A DNA stretch of 64,000 nt from Moringa oleifera (GCA_021397835.1 JAJFZO010000146.1:1-64000); one strand, 5' to 3'. Shown: positions 34,149 to 45,455, counted from the stretch's first letter. Notes: a model not told the origin generated them from the letters alone. Numbers and translations are program-made.

Positions 34149-35360
34149 AGAGGAGGCATAAGAAGGTTCATTCTTTTTGTTGTCACTGAATTTAGATTTT
34201 GTTATTTTGTATAATATTTTTCTTATTTTGTTATTTTTTTATTAAATTCAAGATATATTCTACCTTCCCAACCATAAGAGGGCAAGAATAGCATTTATCT
34301 TTTTGCAGAATGTTTTTATGAGGTCTTTACTTTTTAATGTGTTTGGTATAGATTATTAAAGAGGGTCAAATTACATTGGCTCCTTTGAAAACTATCTAGG
34401 AACTTTAGCAAGCAACCAAAAGGTTCACTAAATGGTTAATTTTTTTTGACTTACAACTGCTGAGTATCTTGAAAGTATGGACACCAACAAATACTAATTT
34501 TTAGTTACCAATCTTGTATCGCAGGTATACCTTGCTGGTTGGTCCCTCAGGTATACTTCTTAATTTTTATTTGAGTGTGTTCATTCATGTCGATATCCTT
34601 GAAGATGATATTTCTAACTTGGGATTTGGACAATCAGGTTGACAAGTTTTGACCTCGTTTTTGTTGCAGTTTTGGTACAAGTCATTTTTTATTTGAAATG
34701 GCTTGCCAGCTACCTCATTAATAGGTTTAGTGTTAATGAATGTCGGCAAGTATTGCATACAGGTAAAGTACCCAATTACGGAGTGGATTATTGATGTAAA
34801 ACTTTCTGCTGCGAAAGTTGCATTCGGGGCCATGTTCCTTTCTCGCAAATTACTGGTACGATAATATAGTATGTTAAATTGTTCTCTGTAGTTATTTAAT
34901 GCAGTATCTCATAATCTATGCTTATATTTAATAGGAAATAAGGCTATTTTTTGGCATGAAAATCCTCAGCTACTGCTAACTCCTTTTAATTTTGAAAAAG
35001 CAGAGACCACGAGGCCAAAAGGTTACTCCTTAGCTGTTCATTAGACAAGAAAAGACCCGGATGATGATTTGAAACCCATTGATGGGAAATGACAGGTAGA
35101 TTGTTAGCTTTCTTTGGCAATCATGGTTGACCAATTTTATTGCACATTTTTATGAACTAGAGTTGAGCTGCATAATTCTTTAACTTTTAGGAGAGCTGAA
35201 CAAAATATGTGGGCTTACTTCTGTGTGAAGATAACTTATTTTGTTTTTTTCTTTTTCTCAAAACTGTGTTTGATAGCATGGTTCATTTTCTAACCAAATA
35301 ATTGAATTTCTTACTTGCTGTCCAGGGGAGGCAATTGTGAAATCTGGGATTCTCAATTTG
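34149..35360 (+). pseudogene. ACC1: ACC unit 6, exon a truncated
   Basis: Exons: a remnant 34,149-34,165 (AGGAGGCATAAGAAG), b 34,352-34,524, c 34,763-34,851, d 34,982-35,095, e 35,191-35,230, f 35,321-35,360. The join of unit 5 f to this a removes about 0.9 kb, including a whole minisatellite block. Exon c has lost one base (GGCCATGTT). The acceptor before f is CTG in place of CAG. Confidence 0.9.
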
Positions 35361-35449
35361 GTAAGTAGAAACTACTAATCTCATTTGAGTACATTAATAT
35401 TTTTTAGGTAATACCATACTGTTTATTTAAAAGGAATAGTGAAAACAAT

Positions 35450-36141
35450 GATAGTAAAAGTAGCACTATAACAACACCAACAGCAATATAGCATTGTAGC
35501 AGTTGCAGTGCAATAGCAATTCAGAGAGAGCAGCAGTAGTAGTATAGCAGTAGCAGTTTAGATGCATTAGTAGTAGAAGTAACAGTTTTGATGAGTAGTA
35601 GTAAGATCAGCAATTTAAATCGAGCAGCTGTTGCAGTAGAGGAGTAGGAGCTCGAATTGATTAACAATTCCAGTATAGGTGTAGCAGCTTAAATGGAGTA
35701 GTCGTAGCACCAGCAATTTAAAAGAAAAGCAATAAGAGTACAGCAGTAGTAGTTTGGAGAAAGTAACAGTTATAATGGATTAGCAGTAGCTGTTTAGCTT
35801 GATTAGCAATGGTAGTAATAGTTTTGATGAGTAGTAGTAGCAGTAGTAGCTTTCATGAGTAGCAATTCTAGTTTAGATAGAAAAGCACAAGCAGTAGCAG
35901 TTTTGATGAGTAATAAAAGGAGTTTAAACGGGTAGCTATAGCTGTATAACAATAGCAATTCGAATTATGAAGTAATTGCAGTATAGCTGTAGTAGCTTAA
36001 ACGGAGTGGCACTAGCAGCAGCAATTTAGAGGAGTAGCACTGGCATATAGCAGTGGTAGCCTAGAAAGATGAGCAGTAGCAGTGCATTAGCATATTGGTA
36101 GATGTTTGGTTGGTGTAGGACTAGTAGTAGAAGTTTGATGG
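35450..36141. repeat. AGC/AGT minisatellite, block 6
   Basis: About 0.69 kb, between units 6 and 7, same word order. Blocks to the right of this point share words such as TTCTAGTTTAGATAG, where blocks 1-4 have TTCAAGTTTAGATAG, suggesting two subfamilies within the array. Confidence 0.85.
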
Positions 36142-36191
36142 AGGAGAAGTTTAGATATGTATCGTATTTTCTAATTAGAGTTAAAATATAG

Positions 36192-36938
36192 TGGTTCAGC
36201 TACTTTGTGATCATTATGAAATTGTTACAGCTTTTCATTGCAGGGATTTTAATATCGAGAGGAGGCACCAGAAGGTTCATTCTTTATATTGTCACTGAAT
36301 TTAGATTTGGTTATTACGTATAATATTTTTTTATTTTGCTAATTTTTTATTGAATTCAAGTTATATCTTACCTTCCCAACCATAAGAGGGGAAGAATAGC
36401 CTTTATCCTTTTAGAGAATGTTTTTATGAGATCTTTACTTCTTAATGTGTATGGTACAGATTACTGGGAGGGTCAAATTATATTGGCTCCTTTGAAAACT
36501 ATCAAGGAACTTCAGCAAGGAACCAAAAGGTTCGCTAAATGGTTAATTTTTTTTGACCTGCAACTGTTAAGTATCTTGAAAGCATGGACACCAATAAATA
36601 CTATTTTTTTGTGCCCAATCTATTACCGCAGGTACACTTTGTTGGCCATTCCCTTAGGTACACTTCATTATTTTTATTAGCGTGTATTCATCATGTCGAT
36701 ATCTTTGTAGATGATATTTCTAACTTGGGATGTGGACAATCAGATTGATAAGTTTTGACCTCATTTCTGTTGCGGTTTTGGCACAAGTCGTTTTTTATTT
36801 GAAATGGCTTGCCAGCTACCTTGTTAAGATGTTTAATGTCAATGAATGTCAGCAAGTATTGCATACAAGTAGAGCACCTTATTACGAAGTGGATTGTTGA
36901 TGTAAAACTTTTTGCTACGCAAGTTACAATCGGGGCCC
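36192..36938 (+). pseudogene. ACC1: ACC unit 7, exons a-c only
   Basis: Exons: a 36,192-36,274, b 36,460-36,631, c 36,869-36,938 cut short. At CGGGGCCCG the sequence jumps directly into minisatellite (TGTAGCAGCTTAAAAGG), losing exons d, e and f and the first part of the satellite block, about 0.8 kb. The deletion breakpoint shares only a few bases between the two sides. Confidence 0.9.
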
Positions 36939-37463
36939 GTGTAGCAGCTTAAAAGGAGTAGTGGTGACACCAGCAGTTTAAGAGAAAAGTAATAAGAGTA
37001 TAGCAGTAGCAGTTTAGAGAGAGTAGCAGTTATGATGGATTAGCAGTAGCCGTTTACCTTGGTTAGCAGTAGTAGTAGTAGTAGTTTTGATGAGTAGCAG
37101 TAGTAGTAGCAGTTTGGCTTGATTAGCAGTGGTAGTAGCAGTTTTGATGAGTAGCAATAGTAGCAACAACTTTCACGAGTAGCAATTCCTGTTTAGATAG
37201 AAAAGCACAAGCAGTAGCAGTTTTGATGAGTAATAGAAGGAGTTTAAACGGGTAGCTGTAGTTGTATAAAATTGCAGTTCGGATTGAGAAGTAATTGCAG
37301 TATAGTTGTAGTAGCTTAAACGGAGTGGCACTAACAGCAGCAGTTTAGAAAAATAGCACTGGCATATAGCAGTGGTAGCCTGGATAAAGCAGCAACAGCA
37401 GTGTAGTAGTATAGCGATAGAATTTTGGTTGGAGTAGGACTAGCAGTAGAAGTTTTGATGGAG
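36939..37463. repeat. AGC/AGT minisatellite, block 7 (fused, with internal duplication)
   Basis: Starts inside the block because of the unit 7 deletion. It contains an extra run in which the GATTAGCAGT...GTTTTGATGAGTAGCA segment is present twice (about 37,040-37,165), so the satellite itself can change length. Confidence 0.85.
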
Positions 37464-37511
37464 GAGAAGTTTATATATGTATCATATTTTCTAACTAGAG
37501 TTGAAATGTAG

Positions 37512-38791
37512 TGGTTCAGCTACTTTATGATCATTATGAAAATGTTGCAACTTTTCATTGTAGGGACTGTAATATCGAGAGGAGGCACAAGAAGGTTCAT
37601 TCTTTTTGTTGCCACTGAATTTAGATTTAGTTATTACGTATAATGTTTTCTTGTTTTGCTATTTTTTTATTGAATTCAAGTTATATCTTACCTTCCCAAC
37701 CATAAGAGGGGAAAAATAGCTTTTATCCTTTTGAAGAATGTTTTTATGAGATTTTCACTTTTTAATGTGTATTGTGCAGATTATTGAGGAGGGTCAAATT
37801 ACATTGGCTCCTTTGAAAACTATCAAGGAATTTTAATAATCAACTAAAAGGTTCGCTAAATGATTAATTATTTTTGACCTGCAACTGTTGAGTGTCTCGA
37901 AAGCATGGACCCCAACAAATACTATTTTTTAGTACCCGATCTTTTATCCTATGTATACTTTGCTGGTTGTTCCCTCAAGTATACTTCATAATTTTTATTT
38001 GCGTATGTTCATTCATGTCGATATCTTTGTGGATGATATTTCTAACTTGGGATGCGAACAATCAGGTTGACAAGTTTTGACCTCGTTTTTATTGTGGTTT
38101 TGGCATAAGTTGTTTTGTATTTAAAATGGCTTGCTAGCTACCTTATTAAGACTTTTAGTGTTAATGAATGTTAGCAAGTATTGCATACAGGTGGAGCACC
38201 CAATTACAGAGTGGATTTTTGATGTAAAACTTTTTGCTGCGCAAGTTGCATTCGGGGCCGATGTTCCTCTCTCGCAAATTACTGGTATGATAGTATAGTT
38301 GGTTAAATTGTTCTCCGTAGATATTTAATGCAGTATATCATAATCTATGCCAATATTTAATAAGAAATAAGGCTGTTTTATGGCTTGAAAATCCTCAGCT
38401 ACCGCTAATCCCTTTTAATTTTGAAAAAGCAGAGAATACGAGGCCAAAAGGTTATTCTTTAGCTGTTCACTAGACAAAAGAAGACCCGAATGATGATTTG
38501 AAGCCCACTGATGGGAAACTACTGGTAAATTGTTAGCTTTCTTGAGCAATCATGGTTGATGCATTTTATTGCATATTTTTATGAACTAGAGTTGAGCTGC
38601 ATAATTCTTTAACTTTAAAAAGAGCTGAACCAAATATGTGGGCTTACTTTTGTGTAAAGATAAGTTATTTTGTTTTTTTCTTTTCTTCAAAACTATGTGT
38701 TTGATAGCATGGTTCATTTTCTTACTAAATGATTGAATTTCTTTCTTGCAGTCTAGGGAAGGCAATCATGAAATCTAGGATTCTCAGTTTG
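37512..38791 (+). pseudogene. ACC1: ACC unit 8, exons a-f
   Basis: Exons: a 37,512-37,594, b 37,780-37,953, c 38,191-38,280, d 38,411-38,524, e 38,620-38,659, f 38,752-38,791. Exon c reads VEHPITEWIFDVKLFAAQVA, ADVPLSQI. The 3' end of b is altered (CTTTTATCCTATG where others have CTTGTATCGCAG). Exon d keeps the shared TAG and ends ACTG/GTAAAT. Confidence 0.9.
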
Positions 38792-38877
38792 GTAAGTAGA
38801 AGCTACTAATCTCATTTGAATACCTTAATATTTTTTAGGTAATAACATATTATTTACTTAAAAGGAATAGTGAACAC

Positions 38878-39563
38878 GATAATAGTAGAAGTAGCATTAT
38901 AACAACACTAATAATAGTATAGCATTGTAGCAGTTGCAGTGCAACAACAATTCAGAGAGAGCAGCAGTAGTAGTATAGCAGCAGCAGTTTAGATGCATTA
39001 GTAATGGAAGTAACAGTTTTGATGAGTAGCAGTAAGATTGGCAATTTAAATCGAGCAACTGTTACGGTAGACCAGTAGGAGCTCGAATTGATTAAGAATT
39101 TCAATATAGGTGTAGCAGCCTAAATGGGGTAGTTGTAACACTAGTAGTTTAAAAGAAAAGCAATAAGAGGATAGCAGTTTGGAGAGAGTAGCAGTTATGA
39201 TGGATTAACATTAGTAGTTTAGCTTCATTAGCAGTGGTAGTAGTAGTTTTGATGAGTAGCAGTAGTAGTAGCAGCTTTCATGAGTGGCACTTCTAGTTTA
39301 CATAGACAAGCACAAGTGGTAGCAGTTTTGATGTGTAATAGAAGGAGTTTAAATGGGTAGCTGTAGCTGTATAACAATAGCAATTCGGATTAAGAAATAA
39401 TTGTAGTATAGCTGTAGTAGCTTAAACGGAGTGGCACTAGCAGTAACAGTTTAAAGGAGTAATGCTAGCATATAGCAGTGGTAGTCTTGATAGAGTAGCT
39501 GTAGCATTGCAGTAGTATAGTGGTAGAAGTTTGGTTGGAGTAGGACTAGCAGTAGAAGTTTTG
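38878..39563. repeat. AGC/AGT minisatellite, block 8
   Basis: About 0.69 kb, between units 8 and 9, same order of words as other full blocks. Confidence 0.9.
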
Positions 39564-39617
39564 ATGGAGGAGAAGTTTAGGTATGTATTGTATTTTCTAA
39601 CTAGAGTTGAAATGTAA

Positions 39618-40911
39618 TGGTTAAGCTTCTTTGTGATCATTATGAAAATGTTGCAGCTTTTCATTACAGGGATTGTAATATCAAGAGGAGGCACTAGAAC
39701 GTTCATTCTTTTTGTTGCCACTGAATTTAGATTTGGTTATTACGTATAATGTTTTTCTTATTTTGCAATTTTTTATTGAATTCAAGTTATATCCTACCCT
39801 CTCAACAATAAGAAGGGAAGAACATATTTTATCCTTATGGAGAATGTTTTTATGAGATCTTTACTTTTTAAGGTCAAATTACATTGGCTCCTTTGAAAAC
39901 TATCAAGGAACTTCAGCAAGCAACTAAAAGGTTCGGTAAACGGTTAATTATTTTTAGGCTGCAACCGTTGAGTATCTTGAAAGCATGGACACCAATAAAT
40001 ACTATTTTCTAGTACCTAATCTTGTATCGCAGGTATACTTTGCTGGCTATTCCCTTAGGTATACTTCATAATTTTTATTTGCATGTATTCATTCATGTCG
40101 ATATCTTTATAGAGGATATTTCTAACTTGGGATGCGGATAATCAAGTTGATAAGTTTTGACCTCATTTTTGTTGTGGTTTTTGCATAAGTCATTTTGTAT
40201 TTGAAATGGCTTGCCAGCTACCTTATTAAGATATTTAGCATTAATGAATGTCAGCAAGTATTGCATACAGGTGGAGCACCCAATTACGGAGTGGATGGTT
40301 GATGTAAAACTTTCTGCTGTGCAAGTTGCATTTGGGGCTAGTGTTCTTGTCTCGCAAATTGCTGGTACGATACTATAGGGCGTTAAATTGTTTTCTGTAG
40401 TTATTTAATGCAATATCTCATAATCTATCTATATTTAATAAGAAATAAGGCTATTTTCTGGCATGAAAATCCTCAGCTTCCGCTAACCCCTTTTAATTTT
40501 AAAAAAGCAGAGAGTACGAGGCCAAAAGGTTATTCTTTAGTTATTCACTAAACCGGAGAAGACCTGGATGATGATTTGAAACCAATTGATGTGAAACTAT
40601 AGGTAAATTGTCAACTTTCTTAAGCAATCATGGTTGATGCATTTTATTGTACATTTTTATGAACTAAAGTTGAGCTGTATAATTTTTTGACTTTTAGGAG
40701 AGCAGAACCAAACATGTAGGCTTACTTCTGTGTAAAGAAAAGTTATTTTGATTTTTCTTTTTTTTTTCAAAACTATAAGTTATTTTGATTTTTCTTTTTT
40801 TTTTTCAAAACTATGTGTTTGATGGCACGGTTCATTTTTTTAACTAAATGATTGAATTTCTTACTTGCAGTCCAGGGGAAGGCAATCATGAAATTTGGGA
40901 TTCTCAATTTG
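39618..40911 (+). pseudogene. ACC1: ACC unit 9, exons a-f
   Basis: Exons: a 39,618-39,700 (acceptor TAA, donor side AAC), b 39,871-40,032 missing its first bases and acceptor, c 40,271-40,360, d 40,489-40,602, e 40,698-40,737, f 40,871-40,911. The donor after f is CTAAGT, no longer GT, and f has an extra A (GGGGAAGGC). A 46-bp stretch of the e/f intron (TTATTTTGATTTTTC region) is tandemly duplicated at about 40,742-40,815. Confidence 0.9.
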
Positions 40912-40997
40912 CTAAGTAGAAGCTACTAATCTCATTTGAGTACGTTAATATTTTTTAGGTAATAACATATTTTTTATTTAAAAGGAATAGTGAACAT

Positions 40998-41688
40998 GAT
41001 AATAGCAAAAGTAACACTATAACAATACCAATAGCAATATAACATTGTAGCAGTTGCAGTGCAATAGCAATTCAGAGAGAGCAGCAGTAGTAGTATAGCA
41101 GTAGCAGTTTCGATGCATTAGTAGTAGGAGTAGCAGTTTTGATGAGCAGCAGTAAGACTGGCAAATAAAATTGAGCCGTTATTGTAGTAGAACAATAGGA
41201 GCTTGAATTGATCAGCAATTCTAGCATAGGTGTAGTAGCTTATGGAGTAGTTGTAACACTAGTAGTTTAAAAGAAAAGCAATAAGAGCATAGCAATAGCA
41301 CTTTGGAGAGAGTAACAACTATGATGGATTAGCAGCAGCAGTTTGGGTTGATTAGCGGTGGTAATAGCTGTTTTGATGAGTAGTAGTAGTAATAAAAGCT
41401 TTCATGAGTAGCAATTCTAGTTTAGATAGAAAAGCACGAACATTAGCAGTATTGATGACTAATAGAAGGAGTTTAAATGGGTAGCTATAGCTGTATAACA
41501 ACAGTGGATTGAGAAGTAATTGCAGTATAGCTGTACTAGCTTAAATGGAGTGGCACTGGTAGCAGCAGCTTAGAAGAGTAGCACTGGCATATAGCAGTGG
41601 TAGCCTGTATAGAGTAGCAGTAGCAGTGCAGTAGTATAACAATAGAAATTTAGTTGGACTAGGACTAGTAGTAGAAGTTTTGATGAAG
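40998..41688. repeat. AGC/AGT minisatellite, block 9
   Basis: About 0.69 kb, between units 9 and 10, same order of words. Confidence 0.9.
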
Positions 41689-41736
41689 GAGAAGTTTAGA
41701 TATGTATCGTATTTTCTAACTTAAGTTGAAATGTAG

Positions 41737-43000
41737 TGGTTCAGCTACTTTGTGATCATTATGAAAATGTTGCAGCTTTTCATTGCAGGGATTGTAATAT
41801 CGAGAATGGGCACCAGAAGGTTCATTTTGTTTGTTGCCACTAAATTTAGATTTGGTTATTACCTATAATATTTTTCTTATTTTGCTATTTTTAATTAAAT
41901 TCAAGTAATATCCTACCTTTCCAACTATAAGAGGGGAAAAATAGCTTTTACCCTTTTGGAGAATGTTTTACGAGATCTTTACTTTTTAATGTGTACGGTA
42001 CAGATTATTAAAGAGGGTTAATCCTTTGAAAACTGTCAAGGAATGTCAGCAAGCAACTAAAAGGTTCGCTAAATGGTTAATTATTTTTGAGCTACAACTG
42101 TTGAGTATCTTGAAAGCGTGAACACCAATAAATACTATTTTTTAGTACCCAATCTTGTATTGCAGGTACACTTTGCTGGCTGTTCCCTCAGGTATACTTC
42201 ATAATTTTTATTTGCGTGTATTCATTCATGTCGATATCTAAGTTGATGATATTTCTAACTTGGGATGCAGACAATCATGTTCTTAAGTTTTGACCTCCTT
42301 TTTGTTGTGGTTTTGGCACAAGTCATTTTGAATTTGAAATGGCTTGCCAGCTACCTTATTAAGATGTTTAGTGTTAATGAATGTCAGCAAATATTGCATA
42401 CAGGTGGAGCACCTAATTACGTAGGTGATTGTTGGTGTAAAACTTTCTGCTGTGCAAGTTGCATTCATGGCTGGTGTTCGTGTCTCGCAAATTGTTGGTA
42501 CAATAGTATAGTTCATTAAATTATTCTTTGTAGTTATTAAATGCAGTATCTCATAATCTATGCCTATATTTAATAAGAAATAAGGCTATTTTTTGGCATG
42601 AAAATCCTCAGCTACCATTAACCCTTTTCAATTTTAAAAAAGGAGAGATTACGAGGCCAAAAGGTTATTCTTTAGCTGTTTACTAGACAAAAGAAGACCC
42701 GGATGATGATTTTGAACCCACTAATGGGAAACTACAGGTAAATTGATCGCTTTTTTGAGCAATCATAGTTGATGCATTTTATTGCACGTTATTATGAACT
42801 AGAGTTGAGCTCCATAATTCTTTGACTTTTATAAGAGTTAAACGAAATACGTAGGCTTACTTCTGTGTAAAGATAAGTTATTTTATTTTATTTTTTCAAA
42901 ACTATATGTTTCATAGCTTGGTTCATTTTCTAACTAAATGATTGAATTTCTTACTTGCAGTCCAGGGGAGGCAATCATGAAATCTGGGATTCTCAATTTG
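41737..43000 (+). pseudogene. ACC1: ACC unit 10, exons a-f
   Basis: Exons: a 41,737-41,819, b 42,004-42,165 with an internal deletion (GAGGGTTAATCC), c 42,404-42,493 with a TAG (ACG TAG GTG), d 42,623-42,737, e about 42,834-42,872, f 42,961-43,000. Segment a reads VAAFHCRDCNIENGHQK, with RR of the HQK motif changed. Last direct unit before the orientation switch. Confidence 0.9.
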
Positions 43001-43085
43001 GTAAGTAAAAGCTATTAATCTCATTTGACTACGTTAGTATTTTTTAAGTAATAACATACTGTTTATTTAAAAGGAATAGTGAACA

Positions 43086-43376
43086 CGATAATAGTAAAAG
43101 TAACACTATAACAACAACAATAGCAATATAGCATGGTAGCAATTGTAGTTCAATAGCAATTCAGAGATAGCAGCAGTAGTAGTATAGCAGTAGTAGTTTA
43201 GATGCATTAGTAGTGGGAGTAACAGTTTTGATGAGTAGCAGTAAGACTGGCAATTTAAATTGAGTAGCTGTTGCGATTGAGTAGTAGGAGCTTGAATTGC
43301 TTAACAATTTCGATATAGGTGTAATAGCTTAAATGGAGTAGTTGTAACGCCAACAGTTTAAAATAAAAGCAATAAG
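43086..43376. repeat. AGC/AGT minisatellite, block 10 (truncated)
   Basis: Runs in the usual order to AAAAGCAATAAGA and then stops abruptly where the sequence changes to its reverse-complement type (CTACTACC). Confidence 0.9.
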
Positions 43377-44510
43377 ATGCTACTACCATACTACTACTGC
43401 TACTTTATCCAAATTGCTATGGCTATATCGCTGCTACTACTCCTTTAAACAACTGCTGCTACTGCTATAATGCTATTGCTACTCCATTAAGCTACGGCTG
43501 CTACTGTTACTCTATTTAAGCTGCTACAACTACACTATAACTATTGCTCAATCCGAACTACTACTACTATACTGCTACAGCTACTCCATATAAACTCCTA
43601 CTGCTACTCATCAAAACTGCTACTGCTTGTGCCTCTCTATTTAAACTACTACTACTTGTGTTTTTTTATTTAAATTGCTACTGCTACTCCTAATCCATCT
43701 CAACCACTACTGTTGTACTGCAATTGCTGCTCTATCTAAATTGTTACTATTACTATAACTGCTACAATGCTGCACTACCATTGCCACTGTTATATTGTTA
43801 CTGCTGCCTTATCAAAACTGCTACAATACTACAACTACTACAATGCTACACTACTATAATGCTATACTGCTATTAGTAGCTTCTACTTACCAAATAGCAA
43901 AATAAGAAAAAACATTATACATAATAACCAAATCTAAATTCAGTGGCAACAAACAGAATGAACCTTTTGGTGCCTCCTCTCAATATTACAATTCCTGCAA
44001 TGAAAAGTTGCAACATTTTCATAATGATCACAAAGTAGCTGAACCACTACATTTCAACTCTAGTTAGAAAATTTGATACATATCTAAACTTTTCCTCTAT
44101 CAAAACTTCTACTGCTAGTCCTACTCCAACCAAACTTCTACCGCTATACTACTGCACTGCTATTGCTACTCTATCTAGGCTACCATTACTATATGCCAGT
44201 GCTACTCCTTTAAACTGCTGCTACTACTACCACTCTGTTTAAGCTACTATAGCTATACTGCAATTACTACTCAATCCGAATTGCTATTGTTATATAGCTA
44301 CAGCTACCCGTTTAAAATCCTTCGATATCTCATCAAAACTACTACTGCCTGTTCTTTTCTATCTAAACTGGAATTGCTACTCATGAAAGCTGTTACTACT
44401 ACTGCTACTCATCAAAACTACTACTACCACTGCTAATCAAGCTAAACTACTATTGCTAATCCATCATAACTGCTACTCCGTCCAAACTACTACTGCTATA
44501 CATTACATAA
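43377..44510 (-). pseudogene. ACC1: Inverted ACC unit: satellite - exon a - satellite
   Basis: The plus strand abruptly becomes CTA/CTG-rich, the reverse complement of the minisatellite. Reading the minus strand: satellite 44,507 to about 44,098, exon a 44,046-43,964 (LLCDHYENVATFHCRNC, then NIERRHQK-like with CACCAAAAG), part of the a/b intron, then a jump to the border after exon f (reverse complement of TTTGGTAAGTAGAAGC near 43,885-43,900), then satellite down to 43,377. Exons b-f are deleted. This makes an inverted repeat with unit 10: exon a here can pair with exon a at 41,737-41,819. Confidence 0.92.
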
Positions 44511-44519
44511 AAATTGTTA

Positions 44520-44700
44520 TCAATTAGTAGCAACAAAAAATGCTGCCAAAAATAAGACTTATGAACACAGGGTAAACCCATATCGAGCAATATTAGTACG
44601 TCAGTTTGAGGCACCATTAAATGTAGTTTGGAATATCAACTTTGCAACTGAATCAGGATTTCATATTGCATCAAGAATTTAAGTCTTTTTCCTAAGATAT
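44520..44700 (+). other. Unrecognised open frame just outside the array
   Basis: From about 44,529 to a stop near 44,682 one plus-strand frame stays open without an ATG and contains YEHRVNPYRAILVRQFEAP, then NVVWNINFATESGFHIASRI. The composition looks like protein but I cannot name a family. It could be a further captured exon. Low certainty. Confidence 0.3.
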
Positions 44701-45455
44701 CACCACTGAAATAAGTAGCCTACCATTACTTATTGCTATTACTACAATTATGTTGCAAGCAGTATGTTGCTTTAAAATCTACATATATTTAATTCTGCAC
44801 ATCACAAACAACAATATTAACGCAGACCATAATATTAAGAGGCTACAAAAACAACAATCAGCTTACTCAATTACAATAGTCCTAGATGTAGAAAAATACA
44901 CGCACTGTCAATGATTTTATTTCGAATTAGACTTTGTAGGAAAACACATACAAGTCGGGCAAGTGTGTTTTGCATGTATTTATCCAAAAAAAGAAGAAGA
45001 TTATTTCTAGTTAACATAATCTAAAAATCTTTAAGGCTACCAAAAAGCCTTGTTAGAAGAGTGAAATTATACAGAAGCTAAAAATAATTATTAGTATGGC
45101 ATGATAAAAAAAATTTGTTAATATGGCTAAATTTAGCTTATAGAGAGCAATTTGTAGGTCAAAGTGTTTTTCTGTCTATCTTTTTTTATTCATTCAATTT
45201 TTTTCTTTTGGTTACAATTTTACTTTTCTTACGTATAAAAAGTTAATCCTCCAATCTACTTGTCGTTAGCTTGAATGTTTTAAATTGATGACATCATTTT
45301 TTTCTTATCAGAAAAACTATTGACACATCATACAAAGACTTACCCAACCAAGCACAATGAAGCAGATCAACTTAAGTTTTCAAACCTTCTATGCCCAGAA
45401 TGTCTAATGAAGTAAAACCAGCAGAAAGAATCACCACAAAACATAGGAGAAGAAT
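44700..45455. other. No gene recognised
   Basis: Moderately AT-rich sequence between the array and the CNOT11 exons. I see no homologous repeat elsewhere in the window and no convincing exon. Confidence 0.5.

Larger units (their letters stand above)
23546..44510. repeat. ACC1: Tandem array of ACC1 gene fragments with AGC/AGT minisatellite
   Basis: About eleven direct units plus one inverted partial unit, most spaced about 2.1 kb. Each full unit holds six segments in gene order: a (LLCDHYENVAAFHCRDC, NIERRHQK), b (IIKEGQITLAPLKTIKE to ATVEYLESMDTNKYYF), c (VEHPITEWIVDV), d (PFNL.KAESTRPKG to EDPDDDLKPTDGKLQ), e (PNMWAYFCVK) and f (RGGNHEIWDSQFG). These match consecutive exons of the biotin carboxylase C-terminal part of plant homomeric acetyl-CoA carboxylase, the enzyme that makes malonyl-CoA. 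Introns between them are kept, mostly with GT and AG borders. After f comes AGC/AGT-rich minisatellite, then segment a of the next unit. Exon c starts lie at 23,613, 25,438, 27,544, 29,660, 31,764, 33,524, 34,763, 36,869, 38,191, 40,271 and 42,404. Confidence 0.93.

Noticed and set aside
24379..39721. Many 60-95 codon minus-strand open frames rich in Leu, Tyr, Ser and Thr
   Set aside because: They read the complement of the AGC/AGT minisatellite; the triplet repeat keeps frames open by itself and they recur at the same position in every unit.
42265..42519. Overlapping open frames on both strands
   Set aside because: They cover ACC exon c of unit 10 and its intron; the ACC frame itself is broken by a stop.
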